NCBI GenBank assembly: GCA_045807125.1
Contig: JBJMHZ010000045.1
Coordinates: 72,681-136,680, forward strand
Length of the DNA: 64,000 bases
Direction of reading: 5' to 3'
DNA from: JBJMHZ01 sp045807125
GTDB lineage: Bacteria > Actinomycetota > Actinomycetes > JAWWOL01
Shown: positions 39,493 through 47,089 of the stretch, one piece after another
Numbering within the stretch: the first letter of the stretch is position 1
Layout: each line of letters starts with the position of its first letter
Notes under the pieces: generated by a model
The model's input: the letters and a program-made list of their open reading frames with translations, nothing else
Databases searched by the model: none
Told to the model about the DNA's origin: nothing
Translations under genes and position numbers: made by a program

Positions 39493-40627
39493 GCGCCGGC
39501 AGCCCCACCCACTGCCGCACGGCGTTGATCGGCTCGACGTAGTCGTTGTCGTGGCACTGCCGGCGCACGGTGGGCGAGCGGTAGACCTGGTCCGACGAGG
39601 CGCCGTGCAGCCGGCCCAGCTGCTTCGCCGCGATCTCGGCCCACGCGCGCTGGGCGGGGGTGGCGTCCCCCGTGCGGGGCGCGATCTCGGCGAGGTACCT
39701 GGCGAGCGCGTCGACCTGCATCGACAGCAGGGTGAGCGCGGCATGCCGGCGGCCGAGGTGCGGCCCGTCCGGCGTGGTTGTCGCGAACTGGCTCGGGAAC
39801 CAGTGGACGCGCGAGCGGCGCCCGGCGGCGATGACGTCGGTCGCCAGGTGGTCCTCGACGGTGAGCCGGTCGGCCGCGACGAGCGGGACGGGGGTCGGGC
39901 CGCTCCAGCGGGTGAGCGCCTGGAGCGCGGTCAGCACGGCCGGGTCGGTCGCGGCGTCGAATCCGGGGGGCACCTCGGCGGCGGCGACGGTCACCACCGA
40001 GAACGGGTCCGGTGCCGGCAGCTCGATCGCCGCCGCGCCGTACGCCGGCGCGAGGGCCGGCAGCGCCTCGGCGACGACGTCACGGAGCCGCCGCGCCACG
40101 CCCCCGGCCCCCGTGCTGACCACCGCATCGGTGCGCAGCCCGGTCACCCGGTCGACCGCATCGTCGAGGGATGCCCGGGCGGTCGACCTGGCCTGGACGA
40201 GCAGGCCCACCGCCACCGGGTAGACGAAGGCCGCCGCCCGCACGTAGTCCCATCCCGGCACGGTCAGCGCCGGCCCGATCGGGGCCCGCAGCGGCACCAG
40301 GTTGCGGCTCGCCTTGCGGCCGCTCACCGTCACCTCGCCGTAGCCGTCGACCAGCTTGCCCCAGAACGCGGCCTCCGCCGACGGCACCGCCGGCCACGGC
40401 GGCCGCAGCCGGTCGGGGAAGCTGCTCGCCCCGCTCGCCCCGCTCGCTCCGTCCCCTCCGTTCCCCCTGCTCGCGAGGGCCCGGTCGAACGCCTCCTGCG
40501 CGCCGCTCAGGGTCGCGAGCCCCGCGAGCCCGGGGGGCGGGGCCTTGCCGCCGTGCGCGCCGGTCAGGTCGAGAACGGCCGGCGTCCACAGGAACGACGC
40601 CCGGAGGTCAGTGATCTCGAGTGGCAT
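39482..40627 (-). CDS. Hypothetical protein, 381 residues
   Basis: Not recognised. It is soluble, with no signal peptide or membrane helix. Gly/Ala/Ser-rich linkers (GNGGDGASGASGASS) interrupt the N-terminal third. Conserved-looking stretches are WDYVRAAAFVYPVAVGLLVQARS and, near the end, YRSPTVRRQCHDNDYVEPINAVRQWVGLP, whose Cys-His-Asp-Asp could be a metal or catalytic site. ATG 40627 has a purine-rich upstream region (GAGAGCGAGG). It is complete, with codon use normal for the window. Confidence 0.7.
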   Translation of the reverse strand: MPLEITDLRASFLWTPAVLDLTGAHGGKAPPPGLAGLATLSGAQEAFDRALASRGNGGDGASGASGASSFPDRLRPPWPAVPSAEAAFWGKLVDGYGEVTVSGRKASRNLVPLRAPIGPALTVPGWDYVRAAAFVYPVAVGLLVQARSTARASLDDAVDRVTGLRTDAVVSTGAGGVARRLRDVVAEALPALAPAYGAAAIELPAPDPFSVVTVAAAEVPPGFDAATDPAVLTALQALTRWSGPTPVPLVAADRLTVEDHLATDVIAAGRRSRVHWFPSQFATTTPDGPHLGRRHAALTLLSMQVDALARYLAEIAPRTGDATPAQRAWAEIAAKQLGRLHGASSDQVYRSPTVRRQCHDNDYVEPINAVRQWVGLPALTE

Positions 40628-40660
40628 CGCGCCTCGCTCTCATTGCGGCCCGGTGCGGCG

Positions 40661-40666
40661 TACGAT
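40661..40666 (+). promoter_or_regulatory. -10 element for a short plus-strand transcript
   Basis: TACGAT fits a principal-sigma -10. No good -35 is visible at 16-18 bp. It faces away from the gene at 39482-40627 and heads the candidate RNA ending at 40767. Confidence 0.3.
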
Positions 40667-40671
40667 GGCAC

Positions 40672-40775
40672 CGGCCGGCAGGGATGCCCGGTAGGGACGT
40701 ACCTGAGACCCGGTTGCGGCGTGTCGATTGACTGCCGACGGAAGCGCGCCCACGGGGCGCGCTTCCGCTGCTCTG
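40672..40775 (+). ncRNA. Candidate small RNA or leader with 15-codon frame
   Basis: About 100 nt lie between TACGAT (40661-40666) and a very stable hairpin (40739-40767), and both flanking genes are on the minus strand. Inside is a short frame, MPGRDVPETRLRRVD, followed by TGA at about 40729, just before the hairpin. This looks like a leader-peptide/attenuator or sRNA layout with no gene after it. No known family was recognised. Confidence 0.3.
40739..40767. terminator. Strong 13-bp hairpin
   Basis: CGGAAGCGCGCCC-ACG-GGGCGCGCTTCCG has perfect 13-bp arms and a 3-nt loop. It lies 25 bp past the stop of the minus-strand membrane protein gene, so it serves as its terminator, and could also end the plus-strand RNA. 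No T-tract on either side. Confidence 0.65.
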
Positions 40776-40791
40776 GCCCGTTGCCGCACCG

Positions 40792-42360
40792 TCACCCCCC
40801 GGTCGAGGCCCATACGAGGTCGTCGGAGCGTCCCTCCTTGCGGGCGGCCTCGCCCGCGGTGACGACGTACGGCTGCGTGACCGGGCCCGACGCGTCCCAG
40901 TCGACCGTGACCTTCCCCGCGCGGGAAGCGGCCTTGAGGCGCTGCGCCGCCGTCGCGAGCGTCGGCTTCGACAGCGCGTCGTTGATCTGCCCCTCCAGCG
41001 CGGCGTCCGCCGTCGTCAGCTCGTACCGGATGCGCGGCCCGACGAGCAGCGCGGTGCCGCGCTCGGCCAGGAGCCGCAGGTCCGTCGCGCCGTCCACGCG
41101 CACGAGCGGCAGCTTGGTGGACGCGTCGGCCTTGCCGAGCCGCTCGAGCACCGTGAGCGCGTCCTGCCCGGCCTTGGGCGTGCGCTGGTTGGCGTACCAG
41201 CGCATGGCTCCCGCAACCGGGACCCACGTCACGGTGACGATGACGAGCGCGATCCCGACCAGCCACAGCGCGTCGTGCAGCGTCAGTGCCCGCAGCACGT
41301 CGTGCCGGGTCACCAGCCAGTAGGCCACCGAGACGGCGATGCTGCCGAGCACGGCGAGGAACCAGAAGGTCGGCGTCGCGGGCTGGTACGCGAAGTCCTT
41401 GCCGCTCAGCTCGCTCGGGCGCGCGCCCGCCCGCCACAGCACCGCGAGCCAGATCAGCGCGATGAAGCCGGGCAGCAGCAGCAGCGACGGGATCTGGAAC
41501 AGCGTCGAGAGCTCCGACTCGCCGAACAACCCGGTCGTCACGTCGTGCGTCGCGACGAGCGTGAACGCGCGGCCGCCGTGCGCAGGGGCCATGGTGACGG
41601 CGAAGAGCAGGACGTCGTTCCCGGTGCGGTCGACGTTCTTGGCCGAGACGTCGTAGCGGATGGTGAGGACGCCGCCCGGCGGCACCGGGCAGCCGAGCTC
41701 ATCGGGGTCGGGCGGCGGCTTGCCGGACGGCGGTGCCGGGCAGGTGGGGGAGCCCTGCCGGCGCATCGTCACGAAGTGCGGCGCCGAGGTCTGGACCTGC
41801 CGCACAGTGAGCGGCCGGGCAGTCGCGTTGCGGACGACGAGGTAGACGTCGCCGCCCCGCACGTCGTCGAGCGTCCTCAGCCCGGAGCTCACCGCCACGG
41901 TGGCGAGCTGGTCGACCGGGTCGGGCACGTAGCGCTCCACCGTGAGCGCCACCGCCGCGCTGCCCTGGCGGCCCTGGGCGGCGTACGTGGCGCGCAGCAG
42001 CACCTGCCGCGGCGTGATCCGGGCGCCGCGCAGCCGTACCCGGTAGGGCAGCACGGCCGAGGTCCCGGCGGCGACCCTGCTCGGGACGCCGGCCGCCGGC
42101 GTCATCGCGACGCCGACGGCGGACGCCACGATCCGCAGGTGGGTGACCGGGCCGCCGGTGCCGTTGCGGACGACCACCGCGAGCCGCCCGAAGCCGTCCG
42201 ACGGGACGGCCAGCGACTGGGGGAGCGCCTCGATCGTCACGTCGCCCTCGGCCCTGGCGGCGCCGCCGGCGAGCGGGACGAGGGCGAGCGCGAGCAGGGC
42301 GGTGACCGCGGCTCCCGCCGCAGCCGTCCACCGTCCTCGCGCCGGTCCCCATGCGCTCAT
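40792..42360 (-). CDS. Exported multidomain membrane protein of unknown function
   Basis: The 522-residue protein has a signal peptide (AAAGAAVTALLALALVPLAGGA). Extracellular beta-sandwich domains follow (about 40-275, with GRLAVVVRNGTGGPVTHLRIVA and VYLVVRNATARPLTVRQVQ, and a Cys/Pro-rich loop). Three transmembrane helices span about 290-400 (SLLLLPGFIALIWLAVLW, FWFLAVLGSIAVSVAYWLV, LWLVGIALVIVTVTWVPVA). The C-terminal cytoplasmic domain is about 120 residues. The layered outside/inside plan suggests a transducer or cell-envelope assembly protein, but nothing catalytic is visible. It follows no clear operon. Confidence 0.72.
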   Translation of the reverse strand: MSAWGPARGRWTAAAGAAVTALLALALVPLAGGAARAEGDVTIEALPQSLAVPSDGFGRLAVVVRNGTGGPVTHLRIVASAVGVAMTPAAGVPSRVAAGTSAVLPYRVRLRGARITPRQVLLRATYAAQGRQGSAAVALTVERYVPDPVDQLATVAVSSGLRTLDDVRGGDVYLVVRNATARPLTVRQVQTSAPHFVTMRRQGSPTCPAPPSGKPPPDPDELGCPVPPGGVLTIRYDVSAKNVDRTGNDVLLFAVTMAPAHGGRAFTLVATHDVTTGLFGESELSTLFQIPSLLLLPGFIALIWLAVLWRAGARPSELSGKDFAYQPATPTFWFLAVLGSIAVSVAYWLVTRHDVLRALTLHDALWLVGIALVIVTVTWVPVAGAMRWYANQRTPKAGQDALTVLERLGKADASTKLPLVRVDGATDLRLLAERGTALLVGPRIRYELTTADAALEGQINDALSKPTLATAAQRLKAASRAGKVTVDWDASGPVTQPYVVTAGEAARKEGRSDDLVWASTGG

Positions 42361-42421
42361 CGCGGTAGCGAGCGTACGACCGGAACGGTCACCCGCGCGG
42401 GCTCTTCGCGATCTAGGCCGG

Positions 42422-43489
42422 TCAGGTGGCGTCGTAGTCGACGGTGAGCGAGTCGGTCGTCGGGTGCGACTGGCAGGTGAGGACGAAGCCGGCCTCGACC
42501 TCCCACGGCTCCAGCGCGTAGTTGCGGTCCATGGTGACCGCGCCGTCGCAGACCTTGGCGCGGCAGGTCGAGCACACGCCGGCCCGGCAGGAGAACGGCA
42601 GCTCGAGACCGGCCGCCTCGCCCGCCTGCAGCACCGACTGGCTGGCCGTCATCTCGACGTCGGTCTTCACGCCGTTGAGGACGATCGTGAGATGCCGGCG
42701 CGGGCCCTGGTCGGCGCCGGTCGGCGACGGGGCGCGCATCGGCGAGACCGTGCCGAACAGCTCCATGTGCACGTGGCGCGGGTCGACGCCGAGCTCGACC
42801 AGGGCGTCGCGCACCTCGAGCGTCATGGGCTCTGGCCCGCAGACGAACGCGTCGTCCACGCCGGCGACGTCGATGAGCGCGCGCGCCAGCTCGCGCAGCT
42901 TGTCGCCGCTGAGCCGGCCGTTCAGCAGCGGCACCTCCTGCGCCTCGCGGCTGAACAGGTGGATGACGTGCAGGCGGCCGAGGAACCGGTTCTTCAGGTC
43001 GTCCAGCTCGTCGCGGAAGATGATGCTCGCGATGCCGCGGTTGCCGTAGACGAGGGTGAAGCGGCTGGCCGGCTCGACCTCGAGGATCGCCTTCAGCAGC
43101 GAGACGACCGGCGTGATGCCGCTGCCGGCGGCGACCCCGAGGTAGTGCTTGGCGTTGGCCGGGTCGAGCCGGGTGGTGAAGCGCCCGGCCGGCGTCATCA
43201 CGTCGAGCGCCTCGCCGGGCTTCAGCCGTTGGTAGGCGTAGGCGCCGAAAACGCCGCCCGGCAGGTGCTTCACCGCCACCCGCAGCTCGCCCTCGTGCGG
43301 AGCGCTGCAGATGGAGTAGGACCGGCGCACCTCGTCGCCGTCCGGGCCGTGCATCCGGATGGTCAGGTGCTGACCGGGGACGAAGGCGTACGCGTCGGCC
43401 AGGTCGCCCGGCACGTCGAACGCGATCGACACCGTGTCGTCCGTCTCGCGGCGCACCTCGCGGACGACGAGCGGGTGGAAGACCGGCAT
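42422..43489 (-). CDS. paaE: Phenylacetyl-CoA epoxidase reductase subunit PaaE
   Basis: The 355-residue reductase has an FAD domain (PGQHLTIRM, RRSYSICSAP), an NAD(P) domain (GVAAGSGITPVVSLLKAIL, DAFVCGPEPM) and a C-terminal plant-type 2Fe-2S ferredoxin domain (CRAGVCSTCRAKVCDG, then FVLTCQSHP). It passes electrons from NADPH to the diiron oxygenase PaaA. ATG 43489 overlaps the paaD stop (TGATG). Last gene of the paaABCDE operon. Confidence 0.95.
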   Translation of the reverse strand: MPVFHPLVVREVRRETDDTVSIAFDVPGDLADAYAFVPGQHLTIRMHGPDGDEVRRSYSICSAPHEGELRVAVKHLPGGVFGAYAYQRLKPGEALDVMTPAGRFTTRLDPANAKHYLGVAAGSGITPVVSLLKAILEVEPASRFTLVYGNRGIASIIFRDELDDLKNRFLGRLHVIHLFSREAQEVPLLNGRLSGDKLRELARALIDVAGVDDAFVCGPEPMTLEVRDALVELGVDPRHVHMELFGTVSPMRAPSPTGADQGPRRHLTIVLNGVKTDVEMTASQSVLQAGEAAGLELPFSCRAGVCSTCRAKVCDGAVTMDRNYALEPWEVEAGFVLTCQSHPTTDSLTVDYDAT

Positions 43490-44034
43490 CAGTGCGCCTT
43501 GAAGTAGTCGAACGGCTCCGCGCAGGACGTGCAGCGGTACAGCGCCTTGCACGCGGTGGAGCCGAACTCGCTGATGAGCTCGAGCGCGGTCGAGCCGCAG
43601 CGCGGGCATGCGGCCGGTCGCCCGGCCGGGCCGGTCGGCGCTCCGGCGGCCGGTGCCGACACCGACAGCGGCAGCAGGCGGCGGCCCTCGGCCAGCTGTG
43701 GCCGGTGCGGCGGGGCGATGCCGGCGTCGGCCAGCCGTTGCCGCGCGGCGTCGGTCATCCAGTCGGTCGTCCACGGCGGCGAGAGCACCGTACGGACGGC
43801 GACGCGCGGGAACCGCTCGTGCAGCGCGGTGACGATGTCGTCCTCGATCGTCCGCATCGCCGGGCAGCCCGAGTAGGTCGGCGTGATGTCGACCCGTACG
43901 GCCTGCCCGTCGGCGCTGACCTCGACCTCGCGCACGATGCCGAGGTCGACGACGCTGACGACGGGCACCTCCGGGTCGGGGACGCCGGCGAGCAGCGCGC
44001 GCGCGACGTCCGCGAGTGGCGCCGTCGCGGTCAC
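43489..44034 (-). CDS. paaD: Phenylacetyl-CoA epoxidase maturation factor PaaD
   Basis: The 181-residue protein has a MIP18/DUF59 domain (VPDPEVPVVSVVDLGIVREVEV, ITPTYSGCPAMRTIEDDI) and a C-terminal zinc-ribbon (CPRCGS, then CTSCAEPFDYFKAH). PaaD is thought to help assemble metal centres of the epoxidase. GTG 44034 overlaps the paaC stop (GTGA). Confidence 0.93.
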   Translation of the reverse strand: MTATAPLADVARALLAGVPDPEVPVVSVVDLGIVREVEVSADGQAVRVDITPTYSGCPAMRTIEDDIVTALHERFPRVAVRTVLSPPWTTDWMTDAARQRLADAGIAPPHRPQLAEGRRLLPLSVSAPAAGAPTGPAGRPAACPRCGSTALELISEFGSTACKALYRCTSCAEPFDYFKAH

Positions 44035-44789
44035 CACGTCGCCCCCGGGTAGGCGCGCTGGAGGAACTGCAGCTCGGCGAGCAGGTAGCCGAGGTGCTCG
44101 GTGTGCCGGCCGGTCAGGCCGCCGGACTGCATCCACGCGTCGAACGGCGGCACCGGCAGCGTGGCTTCGTCGAGCACCGCCGCCACCCGCTCGCGCCAGG
44201 CCGGTGCGAGGCTGGAGGGCAGCACGCTGACGCCGCGCCCGGCGAGCTCGCGGTCGACGTCATCGTCGGTGAACGGCTCGCCGGTGAGCATCCAGAGCTC
44301 GTCCAGCGCGGCGAGCATGCGGCGGTGCGACTCGTCGGTGCCGTCGCCGAGGCGGATGACCCACGACGCCGAGTGCTCGACGTGGTACGCGGCCTCCTTC
44401 GCCGCCTTCGCGGCGAGGCCCGCGATCGTGGCGTCGGTGGACGACGCGAGCGCCGGCCACAGCTCGACGGCGCGGGCGTCGTGGAGGAACTGGCGCAGCA
44501 TCGTGGCGGCGAAGTCGCCGTTGGGCTGCTCGACGAGCAGCAGGTTGCGGTAGTCGCCCGCGTCGCGCAGGTAGGCCAGCGCGTCCTCGTCGCGGCCGGC
44601 GCCCTCGACCTGGCCGGCGTGGGCGAGCAGCACCCGCGCTTGCCCGATGAGGTCGAGCGCGACGTTGGACAGCGCGATGTCCTCCTCGAGCGTCGGCGCC
44701 TTGCTCGACCACTCCGACAGCCGGTGCCCGAGGACGAGCGCGGTGTCGCCGAGCCGCAGGCACAGCTCGAACAGTGCGCGATCGCTCAT
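44031..44789 (-). CDS. paaC: Phenylacetyl-CoA epoxidase structural subunit PaaC
   Basis: The 252-residue ferritin-like protein (LRLGDTALVLGHRLSEW, EEDIALSNVALDLIGQARVLL, HVEHSASWVIRLGDGTDESH) pairs with PaaA to form the oxygenase core. In this subunit the diiron site is not functional. ATG 44789 shares a base with the paaB stop (TGATG). Confidence 0.94.
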   Translation of the reverse strand: MSDRALFELCLRLGDTALVLGHRLSEWSSKAPTLEEDIALSNVALDLIGQARVLLAHAGQVEGAGRDEDALAYLRDAGDYRNLLLVEQPNGDFAATMLRQFLHDARAVELWPALASSTDATIAGLAAKAAKEAAYHVEHSASWVIRLGDGTDESHRRMLAALDELWMLTGEPFTDDDVDRELAGRGVSVLPSSLAPAWRERVAAVLDEATLPVPPFDAWMQSGGLTGRHTEHLGYLLAELQFLQRAYPGATW

Positions 44790-45085
44790 CAGATGTTGCT
44801 CACGCCCTCGGGGATCTCGTAGAACGTGGGGTGCCGGTAGATCTTGTCCATCGCCGGCTCGAAGAGCGCGTCCTTGTCGGCCGGGTCGGACGCGACGATG
44901 TCGGTCGATCGCACGACCCATACCGACGTGCCCTCGCCGCGGCGGGTGTAGACGTCGCGCGCCGCCTGCAGCGCCATCTCGGCGTCGACGGCGTGCACCG
45001 AGCCGGCGTGCTTGTGCGCGAGCCCGTTGCGGCTGCGGACGAACACCTCCCAGAGCGGCCACTCGCCGCGCCCCGGCCCGCTCAT
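44789..45085 (-). CDS. paaB: Phenylacetyl-CoA epoxidase subunit PaaB
   Basis: This 98-residue small subunit (WPLWEVFVRSRNGLAHKHAGSVHA, WVVRSTDIVASDPADKDALFEPA) is the typical PaaB length and sequence. It bridges PaaAC dimers in the complex. ATG 45085 overlaps the paaA stop (ATGA). Confidence 0.95.
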   Translation of the reverse strand: MSGPGRGEWPLWEVFVRSRNGLAHKHAGSVHAVDAEMALQAARDVYTRRGEGTSVWVVRSTDIVASDPADKDALFEPAMDKIYRHPTFYEIPEGVSNI

Positions 45086-46104
45086 GCGGGGACCTTGGAC
45101 CGGTCGGCTCCGGCTGCCGCTCGCTCGGCCCGCTTGGCGGCGTGCGCCGCAGCGGCCTCCCGTACCCACTCGCCCTCGTCGTGCGCCCGGCGCCGGTTGG
45201 CCAGCCGCTGCCGGTTGCACGGACCGTTGCCGCGCACCACCTCGGCGAACTCGGTCCAGTCGATCTCGCCGAAGTCGTAGTGCCCGGTCTCGGCGTTCCA
45301 CGAGAGGTCCGGGTCGGGCACCGCGAGACCGAGGAAGTCGGCCTGCGGCACGGTCACGTCGACGAACCTCTGCCGCAGCTCGTCGTTGGAGAACCGCTTG
45401 ATCTTCCAGCGCATCGACTGCTCGGAATGCTGCGAGTCGGTGTCGGACGGGCCGAACATCATCAGCGACGGCCACCACCAGCGGTCGAGCGCGTCCTGCG
45501 CCATCGCCTTCTGCTCGGGCGTCCCGCGGCTCAGGGTGAGCATGATCTCGAAGCCCTGCCGCTGGTGGAACGACTCCTCCTTGCAGACGCGGATCATCGC
45601 GCGCGAGTACGGACCGTACGAGCAGCGGCAGAGCGGCACCTGGTTCATGATGGCGGCGCCGTCGACCAGCCAGCCGATGGCGCCCATGTCGGCCCAGGTG
45701 AGCGTGGGGTAGTTGAAGATGCTGCTGTACTTGGCCTTGCCGGTGAGCAGCTGGTCGACGAGCTCCTCGCGGCTGACGCCGAGGGTCTCGGCCGCCGCGT
45801 AGAGGTAGAGCCCGTGCCCGGCCTCGTCCTGCACCTTCGCGAGCAGCACGGCCTTGCGCCGCAGGCTGGGCGCCCTGGTGATCCAGTTGCCCTCCGGCTG
45901 CATGCCGATGATCTCGGAGTGCGCGTGCTGGGAGATCTGCCGCACGAGCGTCTTGCGGTATGCCTCGGGCATCCAGTCGGTCGGCTCGATCTTCTCCTCG
46001 GCGTCGACCCGCTCCTGGAAGCGGCGCTCGCGCGCGCCGTCCCCGGTGGGTGCCGTGGTGGTCGGCGGCGCGCTCTCGTCCGGGTTGAGGCCCTGGCTGT
46101 ACAT
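45082..46104 (-). CDS. paaA: Phenylacetyl-CoA epoxidase catalytic subunit PaaA
   Basis: The 340-residue diiron oxygenase converts phenylacetyl-CoA to the ring-1,2-epoxide. Conserved segments include RQISQHAHSEIIGMQPEGNW, AKVQDEAGHGLYLYAAAETLG, CKEESFHQRQGFEIML and WWWPSLMMFGPSD; the glutamates and histidines here bind iron. The C-terminus has an Arg/Ala-rich extension typical of actinobacteria. ATG 46104 has AGGAG 8 nt upstream. First gene of paaABCDE. The ligase, isomerase and ring-opening genes are not in this window. Confidence 0.95.
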   Translation of the reverse strand: MYSQGLNPDESAPPTTTAPTGDGARERRFQERVDAEEKIEPTDWMPEAYRKTLVRQISQHAHSEIIGMQPEGNWITRAPSLRRKAVLLAKVQDEAGHGLYLYAAAETLGVSREELVDQLLTGKAKYSSIFNYPTLTWADMGAIGWLVDGAAIMNQVPLCRCSYGPYSRAMIRVCKEESFHQRQGFEIMLTLSRGTPEQKAMAQDALDRWWWPSLMMFGPSDTDSQHSEQSMRWKIKRFSNDELRQRFVDVTVPQADFLGLAVPDPDLSWNAETGHYDFGEIDWTEFAEVVRGNGPCNRQRLANRRRAHDEGEWVREAAAAHAAKRAERAAAGADRSKVPA

Positions 46105-46148
46105 GCTCGGCTCCTGTCGGGCGGTGGCGAGGCAGCTGCTCGGTGCCC

Positions 46149-46188
46149 TGTGACACCTAGTATGCACGCCCTGCGCCCCGGTGTAACA
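46149..46188 (-). promoter_or_regulatory. paa promoter with flanking inverted repeat
   Basis: On the minus strand GTTACA (46187-46182) and CATACT (46164-46159) are 17 bp apart and point to paaA. TGTGACACC (46149-46157) and GGTGTAACA (46180-46188) form an inverted repeat with one mismatch and a 22-bp spacer. One half covers the -35 and the other lies just after the -10, a layout suited to a repressor. The binding protein is not identified. Confidence 0.5.
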
Positions 46189-46215
46189 CTCCGCCTGGAG
46201 CGATAGATTGCCCGC

Positions 46216-46644
46216 ATGACGCCCGAGGAGCTGGCCGACCTGGCGCACCTGCGCAGGGCGCGCGACCTGATCGACCGCGCGTACGACCGGCCGCTCGACG
46301 TGCCCGCCATGGCACGGGCCGCGCTGATGTCGCCAGGTCATTTCTCCCGCCAGTTCCGGGCCGCGTACGGCGAGACGCCGTACAACTACCTGATGACCCG
46401 CCGCATCGAGCGGGCCAAGGCGCTGCTGCGGCGGGGCGATCTCAGCGTGACCGAGGTCTGCATGGCGGTCGGCTGCACCTCGCTCGGCTCGTTCAGCTCG
46501 CGGTTCACCGAGCTGGTCGGCGAGAGCCCGAGCGCCTACCGGGCCCGCGACCACGACGCCCTCGCCACCGTCCCGGCGTGCGTCGCCAAGACGTCCACCA
46601 GACCGATCAGGATCAAAGAAGCGGCCGGGCGCGACGCGACCTAA
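46216..46644 (+). CDS. AraC-family regulator (DNA-binding domain only)
   Basis: The 142-residue protein is essentially the double helix-turn-helix of AraC/XylS proteins: DLIDRAYDRPLDVPAMARAALMSPGHFSRQFRAAYGETPYNYLMTRRIERAKALL and a second GCTSLGSFSSRFTELVGESPSAYR unit in family terms. No sensor domain. ATG 46216 lies 6 nt after TAGATT (46204-46209), hence leaderless. It pairs with the next gene, a VOC protein, as seen in other actinobacteria. It diverges from paaA, but control of paa is unproven. Confidence 0.92.
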   Translation: MTPEELADLAHLRRARDLIDRAYDRPLDVPAMARAALMSPGHFSRQFRAAYGETPYNYLMTRRIERAKALLRRGDLSVTEVCMAVGCTSLGSFSSRFTELVGESPSAYRARDHDALATVPACVAKTSTRPIRIKEAAGRDAT

Positions 46645-46653
46645 CCTGGCCGC

Positions 46654-47061
46654 ATGGACCTTCGACTCTCGCACTGCTTCATCAGCGTCCACGACCAGGA
46701 CGAGGCGCTCGCGTTCTACCGCGACGTGCTCGAGCTGGAGCCGCGCAACGACGTCACGATGGAGTCGTTCCGCTGGGTGACGCTCTCGCCCAAGTCCCAG
46801 CCCGACGTCGAGATCGTGCTGATGGACCCGCGCATGATGCCTCACCAGGCCGACCTCGACACGCTGCAGAGCCTGATGACCAAGGGCGCCCTGCAGGGCG
46901 TCATCTTCTGGAGCGACGACGTCGACGCCGCGTTCGAGAAGGTGCGGGCCGCCGGCGCCGAGGTGACGCAGGAGCCTATCGATCAGCCGTATGGCGTGCG
47001 GGACTGCGCGTTCCGCGACCCGTCGGGCAATCCGATCCGGCTCTCCGGCAAGCCGAGCTGA
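46654..47061 (+). CDS. VOC (glyoxalase/dioxygenase-fold) protein
   Basis: The 135-residue protein shows the paired beta-alpha-beta repeats of the VOC fold: LSHCFISVHDQDEALAFYRDVLELE, then GVIFWSDDVDAAFEKVRAAGAEVTQEP and CAFRDPSGNPIRL. The family includes glyoxalases and antibiotic-binding proteins. ATG 46654 is 6 nt after TAACCT (46642-46647), which itself overlaps the AraC stop, so the gene probably has its own leaderless promoter as well as readthrough. Confidence 0.9.
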   Translation: MDLRLSHCFISVHDQDEALAFYRDVLELEPRNDVTMESFRWVTLSPKSQPDVEIVLMDPRMMPHQADLDTLQSLMTKGALQGVIFWSDDVDAAFEKVRAAGAEVTQEPIDQPYGVRDCAFRDPSGNPIRLSGKPS

Positions 47062-47089
47062 CCGCTTAGCTGCGCGCGCTGGGCGTCGA

